Source: Tipula vernalis (Eukaryota > Arthropoda > Insecta > Diptera > Tipulidae). From it: DNA of 64,000 nt. Location: contig OY282560.1 of NCBI GenBank assembly GCA_958295665.1, positions 87,272,311-87,336,310 of the forward strand, in the 5' to 3' direction. Below the pieces are notes generated by a model. That model did no database searches, was not told where the DNA came from, and saw only the letters and a list, made by a program, of their open reading frames with translations. Both the position numbers and the translations under genes were made by a program. Below are positions 9,704-20,043 of the stretch, piece after piece; position 1 is the stretch's first letter; each line of letters opens with the position of its first letter.

Positions 9704-12700
9704 TTTAGAAATAACTTAGTTTTAATATTTTTACAATTGATATTTATTTAATATCAATACAACCTTCTTGTAAATTGTTGTAAAAGATATGTAGAAAACT
9801 TTTATATAAACTTTTAATAATATTTGTGTTTTTTTCATTGAAAATCTTGAAGCCAAAAAACATCATTTTTACTATGGATTCCTATGGCGAACAATGAAAA
9901 GTTATACCACTAAAAAAGTTTCTAAAAAATTATGACGTCTGATTACGGCTCTATACTCTAGAAGACTTTGCTAATGCTGGAAAAATTGTATTCGATCGAG
10001 ATAAGACAGTTTTGTGCCTCACCCTGAATAACAACCGTATAACTTACTCCAAACTTATAAATTTTATGTGACAAGTCCAAATGAACTTTACAAAAAAAAA
10101 AAAAAAAAAAAAAAAAAACAAAAGTCATCTTTTAATAGCATTACATTTTTCTTATTATTTATTAATTATTATTTTAATTAAAAATTTTAATTACATTAAA
10201 AAAATTGATATTAGTTTTAATTACCTTGAAAAATTTATATCATTAAATTCCACAAATCGATGAAATAAAACAGACTCAAGTGATACTTTCTCATTTAAAT
10301 TTTCGCACAAACAGTAAACTGTTGCCGTTATTCGATTTAGTTTATTGGTTGAACCGATGATCTTAGACTGTATACTAGAGTGTAAGCACAACTTTTCGCT
10401 GTAGGTACTAACAATTTTGAATGCTGAATTAAACTAATGCAATCTGGGTCTGCGTAATTCGAATGCATACTGTAAAATATAATACAATCAATTTTATTTT
10501 TCGCTTTATGCGGAAAAATAAAATTGGTCCAAAAATTATACGATAATCCCGAGACGATGGTAAATTAAAAAAAAAAAAAAAATCTTATATTTAGTCGCGT
10601 CTTTCAACCTCTTCTTCTTCTTCTGATTATTATTATATAATATTAATTCATTTTGATCCATTTTTTTTTATTAAGATTTCTAATTAAGATACAAACTTTA
10701 ATTCATTTTGTTTTCATTTTTTTATACATATCCGATGTATGTATACACGAGTAGAAAATTAATTTTTCTAGAGCACGCGGATTATTAATATCCAATTCTT
10801 ACTTTTAATTCTTAAAAAAAAAAAAAAAAACAACAAAAAATGATTTAATAAGATAATAAAAAAGGGGAAGAAATTATTGTATTTCTTACAAAAAAAATTT
10901 TAGTAGCATTTCTGGATACATATATAGACGAGAACATATTAAATTTATCCACAGCAAATTATGTATTATGTACTGTTGTACTCGAGTATATATAAAGCAA
11001 TAACACAATTGAAAGGTATCAGCTTGAAGAATCATATACACCATTTAAATTCCTCTTTAAGAGGTACATACAAAAAAAAAATTGTATTTTCTTTCAATAT
11101 TGCTTACTTGAATTGATTATCATCCAAATGAAGAAAATAGTAATAAACTTAAGCAGGTGGAAATGTTTTTTTTTTTTATTTTATCGTTAAATTTTAACAA
11201 GTTTCTTTTTTTTTCCGTTTTAGAATTCCAATTAAAATTTAGATTGAATTCGAGCGAGTTAAAATTTAATTTGTTTTGTTATAAAGAGATACATATTAAC
11301 CTTTTAGACCTAAACCTCAAAGGGCTACAAAAATTTAAAAGGATTTTAGTATATAGCTAGTACATTGTTCATGTTCTTCAGGAGATAATAAATTACGACC
11401 TCACTTGGAATTTGGTTTATGTGTACGATAATGTTTATAATAGATGGTCAGGTTTTTTTTTTTTGTAAGTAGGTAATTATATCTACAAAAGGCCTAGAAA
11501 TTATTGAAGTTGCCCATATTTTTTTTTTTTGTTCTATTCTAATCCATAATATTTATTGGTCTAGAATTCTATACACAAAAAAAATAATAAATCTTTCAAG
11601 CAACAATATAGAAAAAAAAATATTTTTTTTTAAACTCATTGAATAATGCCATGCGTGTTAATAAATTTATTTTTTTCTTAACATATTTTTGTCTAATCTA
11701 CTGTTAAAATATTTTAAAAAGTTTAAGTTTTCTTGCTGTTTTCAATAGGTTCGAAAAAAAAAAAAAAAAAAAATGTGTCTCAAGTGATATGTTGTTATGG
11801 CTTGGTATAAAGAAACACGTAGTTGAGATTATATCTCCTGCTATTTTATGTGAGATAGTACAATAAAATATATGTCTTAATCCGTGCGACAGTGATGCAT
11901 GGTTTAACCAGTTCCACTAATTACGTACTTTTGAAGAAATGCGTCCTAAATTTTCGATTTAACTACAATTAGTTCAATACTCATAAAAGAACGTTGTATT
12001 TTCAGTTCTTATTAGTAGAGGATGGTTATAGTTTCAATCAAATGTGTCATAGTTAACCAAGGTTTCACATCAAATTTGAATTTAGTTTATGGAAAGAGAT
12101 ATTTTTTCTCATTGCGTCGCACTTTGATCGAAACATTTGATTTAAAAGAAAAGTAATTTTTTATTATATTTTGGCCACTTGTGCTAAAGGGGCTTAACTA
12201 AATGTAATGCATCTCAATGGTAACTGGCTGGTCCTGGGTTTAGTTTTGATGCTTGCTCTTAAATCAAATAATTCCTTTTTAAACATAATTTATCCGTTAA
12301 ATGCCGCACCCCTCTAATAACCCACACAAACAGAGGGTGACATACAATAAGTTGAGTTTGGACGATAGACGACATTTGGCAGAAATTATCGAGAGTTTCC
12401 GAGCTATCAATAGAAACAAAAGAAAGCTTTTAAATATAAATCTTGTTACAACAAGGTTTTGGTTGAAGAGACACAAACAACATCATTTCCTTTTACATAC
12501 ATATATTTTAGCTTGCATGCACACCTGAAATTGTTTTTTTTCTCCATTTGAACCGCAGTAGCATTTAAATCGTCGTGCGGTTTGGGCGTAAATTGATACG
12601 CATTTAGAAATAAAATTTAAAAAAATAAACTAATCAAAATAGTTTTTTTTTATAAAACGTGTGAAATGTGAGGATGGGTCTATTTTCTCCGAAAAAGATT

Positions 12701-13370
12701 CGAGCTGATCATCAATCACAGTGAATATCAAACTTAAATGAACTAAATGAGAGTTAAGGAACGACATATGGTCACACAAACAATGCAGTGTCAACAAATT
12801 TGATTGAAATACAAAAATATCAATCCAAAAGTGCTCTACGTGTAGAGCTTGATAACTTATCAAAAGCCAGCACTTTCACAAATATTCTTCGTCAAGCCTC
12901 AGCCTAACTTGAATCTTTACTTGAAGCAAGAAAATATCATCAATTTTTATTGGTTTAAACTCCGCCAAAATCATCAGAAACTAAATTTTTAACGTTGTGC
13001 TCATCTGACATCATCTTTTCTGGGAATCTGTTTTTGGGATGGTATCTGCATTGCTCGAGCATTTGCTGGTAAATTTTAGTTAAACAAAAAAAAAAAAATA
13101 CTATAGCGGCCACTCATGCGTTTTCCGATGAGCTCATCCAAAAACCAGCACAACGTTTCACGCCGCTCAACGTTATCATCATTTGGGAACACACGCATGT
13201 GCACAACTACTCTCTTCCATTCCCTCACCTGAAATAAAAGCGGACAACCATATGTGTCGAAAAATGTATCATTAAGAAATATTTTGTGCTGTAAGTTTCA
13301 CAGACTATAAGTTTAAGAATCTAGCGATATAAGAGTCTAGATGTGAAGTCCAATTTGATTTTGGTGGAAA
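9704..13370. other. AT-rich DNA without recognisable gene
   Basis: Long A and T runs (for example 10091-10118, 10565-10580 and 11755-11772) and many short stop-ridden frames. An ORF at 12301-12528 (begins MPHPSNNPHKQRVTYNKLS) has no motif I recognise and is probably chance. 13082-13098 has another A run. No repeat with clear ends was seen. Confidence 0.6.
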
Positions 13371-13374
13371 GAAA

Positions 13375-13865
13375 ATGTTTGCTCAGTATGATCCATCTCA
13401 CCTCATTAAGTCAGTGCGCGAAATGCGTTTATCAACAACCAAATCTCACATACGGATTATGGAATAGCCGATATAAATATAGTGCACAAAATTTTTGATC
13501 GGGACACTAATGAAAAGTGCAAAATTTTACCAAAACTTAAACCTAAACATTTAAATCCTTTAAGTTTTGATAAAATGAACGTATCTCTGGCAGCTCAACT
13601 TTTAAGTAACACAGTATGTTGCGCTATAAGAATCAAAATCCAAACTGGTCCAGAAATCTTAGGGAATTACATGGAACATGCAATACCTACAGCCCATTTT
13701 ATTAAACGGTTCAATAACATGTTTGATTGACAACCTCTTAGTTTAATTAATAAAGTTTATTCCTATCTAAAAGACAATTTGGAACTTTTGGATACTTTAT
13801 CTATCATTAAGTTCATTAAAGGCCTTTAAACTACCATAAGAGCTCAACTAATGACAGAGGAATAG
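13375..13865 (+). pseudogene. P-element/THAP9-type transposase relic
   Basis: Segments in two frames continue one another. 13375-13467 reads YDPSHLIKSVREMRL, like the DPPHLLKNxRN motif of THAP9/P transposases. After a frameshift near 13450-13465, about 13464-13865 reads LKPKHLNPLSFDKMNVSLAA, then LLSNTVCCAI and AHFIKRFNNMFD, matching the family region that ends with an FD-LN-type motif. In-frame stops at 13728-13730 and near 13827 confirm decay. No N-terminal THAP zinc finger was found upstream, so this is a fragment of about 160 codons. Assignment is from motif order and should be reliable at superfamily level. Confidence 0.72.
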
Positions 13866-13866
13866 A

Positions 13867-13878
13867 GGGGGGGGGGGG
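13867..13878 (+). repeat. Run of 12 G
   Basis: An uninterrupted G run immediately after the P-type relic, unusual in this AT-rich window. Confidence 0.95.
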
Positions 13879-13971
13879 CTTTTTGCCTATAAAAGATGAA
13901 GGGTCTTATTATGAACTAGTATTCTAATTTTATTGAGTTACTAGAAGAAACTCAAAATGGTCTTTCCTAAA

Positions 13972-14198
13972 GCCTGCATTCCATGAGAAAAATTGACTCA
14001 CATAGTCAAAAGAAATGAAAAGAGAAAACTAATCCGATGTCCCATATAAGATGCAAAGATAAGCACCCCTGTCATAATTCAAGAGTCGATCGACAATCGA
14101 CACGACGTTTCCGTTTTTTCATTTGATGAAAACAATACGAGAAAGGAAAAGGTAAAACAGAGTCGTGTCGATTGTCGATCGAATCGACAATCATAATA
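13972..14198. repeat. Left arm of an inverted-repeat element, with hairpin
   Basis: ATTCCATGAGAAAAATTGAC at about 13979-13998 returns inverted at about 18152-18178. Further in, ACCCCT at 14065 mirrors AGGGGT at 18023-18028. Within the arm, TCGATCGACAATCGACACGA (about 14086-14106) recurs inverted at about 14162-14182, a 20-bp-class hairpin. The Sola-like element interrupts this host element at 14198/18020. Confidence 0.7.
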
Positions 14199-14721
14199 CG
14201 ACCATCCCTATTAATAGTATTACAAGTGACTTTATCATACTATACAACTATATCATATTTAGGTTCTGTTTCTTAATTCCAATTTTTCCCGTTTAAAATA
14301 TGACAGTTCCCAGCTACATTTATTGACCAAAAATAGTATAAACCTATTACATTTTTACCAATCGCTCCAGTTATATTTATTACATGTAACAATATAATAT
14401 TATTGACTGAAAGTAAACTTCTCTTATAAAAAACAAGATATTTTGTAATATTATCCTACGGGACTTTTTCGCAAATTGATATAACAATATCCAATGTTAT
14501 AGAACTATAAAATATAACGTTATTATATCATGATTTTGGAATATATTAAATCGGAAATATAACAAGAAGCGGTAATACATTGTTTGTAGGGATATTGTTA
14601 ATTGGGGAATTCCCGTTATTACAATTATGCATTTTTTTGACAAGCCATTATTCTAAATTATTTAGTCGTCATTAAAAATTCAAAGAGTGCAACAGCAAGT
14701 TCTTGATTTTCTTTAATAAAA

Positions 14722-17353
14722 ATGAGTGCTAGAGCAAGGAAAATGTGTTCAATGGCACGCGATATAAATAATCAAAATTCAAACAAAAATATTACAAGTG
14801 CAGAAGTTGATATTGAAAATCAAAATAAAATGAAAAAAACTGAGTATTGTGAAAATGATAATATAACGCCAGGTAATTTGAAATATGTTCTGAGTTTTAT
14901 GTTTTCGATTAATTTAATCATTTCTCAGATTCAAATATTGAAAAAGCATTAGAGCTAACTATGGGAAATGAAACTAGCGAAGGTAAATATTGCCAAGTGG
15001 ACTCATCAAAGTTTATTTCCTTAGACATCACCCATGAAAACCATGATGAGAACGTACATGTCAATTGTTTAACAAATGAATTAATTAGCTTTAATAATAA
15101 TACGCCCAGTCCAGGTAAATTTTTATTGAAATTAATTTGTCCATAAAAGTATTCATATTATGTAGTTCCCTATTTTGTTTCATATTGAATATTTAGTTCT
15201 AGGGAACAGCTCTGGAGTATTTAACCAACCATCATGTTCAAGACCATTGGTCGTTTATGAAGAAAATTCGGATTTTTCCGGTAGGCATAATTTTATTTGT
15301 TTTTGTAATGTATTATATATACCTATCTAATATTTATACCAATTAATTAAACAAAATCAAATATTATAGATTTCCAAGACAGTGGCAGTGAGTATTGCCC
15401 TTCGCCAGATATGGATTCATCATCGGATAGTACTCCGCCTTACAGTCCTATTACACTGAAAGGAATACATAACCATTTTTCAAATCAGTTGGTGGATAAT
15501 ATTACACCAACCAATCCAAAACGTAGAAAAAACAAAGTATTTAAAAAAACGTCGAAGAAAAGGCGTTTATTACGACATGAATGGAAGGCGGTAAAGTCAA
15601 AAATGTCATACAATGCTGGAATTGAACATTTTAATGTACGTGATGAATTGATAAGATCTAGATCGATGAAGCCACCTTGTAATTGCAAAATGAAATGCTA
15701 CCAGAACTTGAATGGAGATGATCGTCAAAAAATGTTTACGAAATTTTGGAATTTAGGGAACAAGGATAGACAATGGAATTTTATTCTGAATTATAGCGAG
15801 GAGACAAATAAGTTACGGACAGTTGTGAATCCAAAAATAATACGGAATCCAAACAGAGAATATTTTCTAAGTTCATTCTCTGGAATGCCTTCTGATAAAA
15901 TAAAAGTGTGCAGAGAAATGTTCTTAAATACATTGGATATAAATTCTCAATGGGTACAAACTGCATATAAGAAACTAAACGATGGCCAAGGAATTTTAGA
16001 ACCAGATAAACGGGGTCGATTTGTTCGGGAACCCAATGTTAAAACACATCAATCCAATCAATATGTGATAGAACACATTAAATCATTTCCAGCAATAGAG
16101 TCACACTACTTGCGAAAATCGGTTACTAAAACCTATATAGAAGGAAACTTGAACGTTGCAATTATGTATCGCCTCTTTTTGGAGTGGTTGAAGGAAAATG
16201 GTGTATCATGTAGTGTTACTGAAAGACAATACAGGGATCTATTTAATACACATTTCAATATTGGTTTCTTTGTCCCCAAAAAAAACCGCTGTGAAGTTTG
16301 CACGCGACAAGACAACCTTCCTGATGCTCAAAAAACAATTCCTGAAAATGTTTTGGCTTACAACACTCATATTGAAAATAAAAAATTGGCTCGACGTTTA
16401 AAAGATGCTGATAAATTAAGAGCCATTGGTAGTGAAAACAAAATAGAAGCAGCGGTTTTCGACTTCCAAAAAGTTTTAGCTACTCCCCAAAGCGACACCT
16501 CCGTATTTTACTATAAACGTAAATACGCCGTGTATAATTTTACCGTTTATAGTCTTAATCGCAAGAAGGCCTATTGTTTTGTGTGGCATGAAACACTAGC
16601 TAAACGAGGATCTTCAGAGGTGGCAAGCTGTCTTAAAATATTCATTGAAAAACAAGTCGAGAAAGGATACAATGAATTTTTGTTTTGGTCCGACAACTGT
16701 TCAGGCCAAAACCGTAATAAAACCATATTTACATTTTATGTGTGGGCAGCCAACAAGTATCAGATCAAAATTACACACAGATTTTTGGAAAAGGGGCACA
16801 CTCAAAATGAAGGTGACAGCGTTCATGCTACAATTGAGAAACGGAACGGAGAAAGGAAGTATTTATTCCGGCGCAATGGTACTCCAATATACGGTGTGCA
16901 AAAATCAAACCACCTTTCTATTGCGTCATAGAAATGTGTCAAACAGATTTTTTGAATTTCAAAATTTTATCAGACGAGTGCAATTTTCTGAAAAATACAG
17001 ACAATGAAAAATTCTTGTCAAATAAAGTTCGTGAAATAATAATTTCACCTGAAAATCCGACGACACTTTATTATAGGACCGATTTTCGTGTAGAAGTTGC
17101 AAAATTTCTAGAGTTAGTGAAACCTAAGAAGCCTAGAGGTCGTAACGCAAAAAAAGATGTTACGTTACAATTATTACAAGGTGTTAAACCAGAAAAATTG
17201 TATAATTGTTTGTTACCAATATCCACCAAAAAGTACAAAGACTTAATTTTTTTATGTAAAAATAATTACATTAAACAAGTTTACCACTCATTTTACGAAA
17301 ATTTGCCTCATGTTGAAAATATTTCAATTGTAGAGGACGACGAGGAATGCTAA
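14722..17353 (+). pseudogene. Sola-like transposase gene, four exons, frameshifted near the end
   Basis: Exons: 14722-14872, 14929-15114, 15197-15280, and 15370 onward. The three introns are GT...AG (56, 82 and 89 bp) and all phase 1, and splicing gives one continuous frame. The N-terminal exons are acidic and low in motifs. The last exon has a basic stretch (KRRKNKVFKKTSKKRR), a Cys cluster (CNCKMKC), DKIKVCREMFLNTL, ESHYLR, a CEVC pair, and probable catalytic acids in VFDFQKVL, WSDNCSGQNRNK and NEGDSVHATIE. That frame stops at 16931, but the protein continues in two other frames: IYSGAMVLQYTVC, then KPPFYCVIEMCQTDFLNFK to the stop at 17351-17353. So two small indels, near 16840-16860 and in the A-run near 16893-16903, break the gene. 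Confidence 0.82.
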
Positions 17354-17988
17354 AGATTTATCTGAAATAACAATGAATGTGATTTGTTTTTTTAATTTTA
17401 AAATTAATTTTATTTAAATTTTTGAAATAAAAGACTGAATTTAAGCTACCTGAAAATCGCTGATTTATTTTTTTATGAACTGTTCAGTAGAAGAATTTCC
17501 AAATTTATATTTTCTTGTATTCTGATCTCCATTTTTTGTTTTAAAGAGTTCTTCTTAGTTTTATTTCTAGTTATAGTGTATTCATTCGTTACTATAGTAT
17601 AAACGCGTTTTGTACCACAAAGTAAGAAAACATTTTTTGTTCCAAATTAGATAATTACTATTAATTTTGTGTTTAGTTTTTGTAAAACACCTCCAATTTA
17701 TATTATCACAATATTATTTATGCTGTTCTACATCAATATTTCTACATAAAAAACAATGACAATGTTATTTGTGATAGCAATTTTCGATTTAGCCCCAAAT
17801 GAAAGTATAACAAAACGTATTAACGGAATTTCTAAGTTCTGAAATGAAGCTAGACAGTCGTTTAAAATTTTGGCAATAAGCTAATACAAAAAACCATCAT
17901 ATCCACGAAAAGCCCTTCGAAAAAACTATAAACTTTAAAATTTAGGAGACAAAAAGTTAAAAAGTGCTGTACTGAAAAATCGATTTTT
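17354..17988. other. Non-coding 3' part of the Sola-like element
   Basis: AT-rich DNA between the transposase stop and the right TIR. AATAAAAG at about 17426 could be a polyadenylation signal. No other feature was seen. Confidence 0.5.
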
Positions 17989-18019
17989 TCACTTGTAATA
18001 CTATTAATAGGGATGGTCG

Positions 18020-18184
18020 AATAGGGGTAAAGGTTTTTTTTTATTTTATAGCAAAATTGTTTTGCCATAAAATTAAAACTACAAAAGCGTTGTTTGTTTT
18101 TGTCTCTTGTATATGGAGCATCAAATTATTTTTCATTTTTCGTTTTTTTTTACTGTGAGTCAATTTTTCTCATGGAATACAGGG
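18020..18184. repeat. Right arm of the interrupted inverted-repeat element
   Basis: Mirror of 13972-14198: AGGGGT at 18023-18028, and the inverted copy of ATTCCATGAGAAAAATTGAC at about 18152-18178 ending at GGAATACAGGG. Confidence 0.65.
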
Positions 18185-18469
18185 TTAAAGGGTGAATTTG
18201 AAAAATTAAAAAAAAAACCTAATCATCTAGTAATTACTAAACATTCTAAAATGCTTAGAATTTTGACAAGCTAAAAATAAAATATAATGCGGGTTCAGTA
18301 AAAAGTTTGTTTTATTTACTTCGTAATAAGTGTTGGGTGTTTAAGAAACCACATGAAAAATGTAAAGTTGTCGAACTGTAATTCTAATCCAACAACAAAA
18401 ATTAGGCTAACGCTGTTGGTTAAAGCCTTTTGTCCTAATGTTGCTTTACTTTCCTCTAATAAGTATTTT

Positions 18470-18720
18470 ACACGGATTCCATTTGAAATGCCATATTTTA
18501 AAATGCGATATCTCAAAACGCGATAGGTACAAAACGTGATATATCAAAACTCATATCCTAGTTCCATCGTATATGTTCAATTAAGAAGATTAATAATTTT
18601 AAAATATCGAGTTTTGTACCATATCATGTTTTGTACCATACCGCGTTTTGTACCATATCGCGTTTTGCACCATATCGCATTTTGAAATATCGCGTTTCGA
18701 GCGGATTCCATTTTACACGT
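18470..18720. repeat. Palindromic cluster of about 18-bp repeats (CCATATCGCGTTTTG type)
   Basis: 18480-18550 has AAAACGCGATAGGTACAAAACG-like words. 18598-18695 has the inverse, TTTTGTACCATATCGCG, in about five tandem copies. CGGATTCCATTT flanks both ends (about 18475 and 18700). The layout is a foldback made of minisatellite units. Confidence 0.8.
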
Positions 18721-19689
18721 CTATTTGAAGATTGTATCTTACTATAAAATCTTCGAGGAAATTCCACTTTCATTCCAGTTGGAAAAATTGAATTCCAATC
18801 CCAAATCCATTTCCGTAGGAAATAAAATACGACTAAAGTATTAAAGATTCGGTTAAACTTAGAATGCTAATTACATTATTTCGAAAACTTCTATAAGGTT
18901 CTAAATTTTTACTAAACTAGTCCTAATTTTTTTTTTTAGGATAATTATAGGATGAACTTCACAGGCATTTTATTTTACTATATGTAAAAGTCTAATTATA
19001 CTGTTAGTACTGCCTAAACGAGTAAGAAACAGAACATCAAAATTTAGCCCAGTAGAATTTAGATTGTTAAAGGCTTTAAATTGAAAAAGAAAGGCTCAAA
19101 AAAGAGGCTTTTCATTGTTCAATATTTCCTACCGATCAACTATGTTTGGATATTTAATTTTTTTAAATTATTGTCTGTAGTTTTATTAAAGAACTTAAAA
19201 TTATTTTGTTGTTTTTGTCTTACAATTATTTTGTTGTGTGTAAAATTATTATAATTCCTATAATTTCTCTTTTTAAATTTCTAATTTTCAAAATAATTTT
19301 TAAATTTATGACAACTTCAAAATCGGTCCATTTTGCCTCATTTTTTACCTTGCCACTTCGGTCTAATAAGGAGAAAGTACTGAAATCCTGTCAAAAATGT
19401 CGAAAAATTTGGTTGGTCCAAAACCAGTTTTCTCGACGTTTTGAAAGCCCCTGAGTCTGAACAAGCAAGATGGCTGGAAGTCTGGATGTCTGGATGTACC
19501 CATGGTATCTCGAGAACGGCTTGTCCGATTTGGAATTTTTTTCGCCAATCTGTTTCTATGGTCAAGGCGGAGATTTGAAAAGCTTTTTGAAACTGTACGT
19601 CAAGAGAGTTAGGTACTTGCCATACGAATTGAAGCAAAACAAACACCTCGTTAAATAAAAATACATATTTACGAATTTTTTATTTATGC
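18721..19689. other. AT-rich DNA, no gene recognised
   Basis: Short ORFs on both strands overlap each other (around 19338-19658) without recognisable motifs. GGTATCTCGAGAACGGC at about 19503 resembles text common in dispersed non-coding repeats. Nothing supportable beyond this. Confidence 0.5.
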
Positions 19690-19970
19690 TGGTTTGATTA
19701 TTGAATTGGGCATTGAATTTGCGGTTGATTTGAAGGTTAAGTTAGGGGTCAATTTGCGGGTTAAGTTGAAGTTGAGTTGGAGTTGAGTTGCGGTTGGATA
19801 GGATATAGTGAGTTGTTGACCAATTTTTTATATGTATATGTATACTGGCATGGAGTTTGCGGTTGGTTGAGTTGAGGGTTAAGTTGGGTTCCGTTTGCGA
19901 GTTGAATTAGGGTTGAGTTGCCGTTTAGTTGGGGCTGGATTAGGGTTTAGTGAACAGTTGACGAATCTAT
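19690..19970. repeat. GTTGAGTTG-type repeat, inverted relative of the 2.9-kb tract
   Basis: The reverse complement of about 19690-19800 closely follows 2926-3022: TTAACC, AATTGACCCCTAAC, TAACCTTCAAATCAACC and CAATGCCCAA occur in the same order. The rest of the tract is degenerate GAGTTG(A/C)GG words. Confidence 0.85.
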
Positions 19971-20043
19971 ATATAGGGAAACTTCACTACAACGGAAATC
20001 GACGGTACCAAAAAGTTGTCCGTTGTAGTGAGGTGTCCGTTAA

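Larger units (their letters stand above)
14199..18019 (+). mobile_element. Sola-like DNA transposon with 31-bp TIRs
   Basis: The first and last 31 bp (14199-14229 and 17989-18019) are perfect inverted repeats beginning CGACCATCCCTATTAATAG. AATA flanks both sides (14195-14198 and 18020-18023), a 4-bp target duplication. Removing the element rejoins the host inverted-repeat element in good order. The enclosed transposase has the DFQK / DNCSGQNRN / DSVHATIE arrangement. A 4-bp duplication plus this protein type suggests the Sola superfamily; that name is inference, the element borders are directly visible. Confidence 0.85.

Noticed and set aside
12301..12528. 75-residue ORF with a basic, charged N-terminal half
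   Set aside because: No motif recognised, no splice or repeat context, and within chance length for this composition.
13482..13730. Independent small host gene of 82 residues
   Set aside because: It continues P-type transposase text on both sides across a frameshift and a stop, so it is part of the relic.
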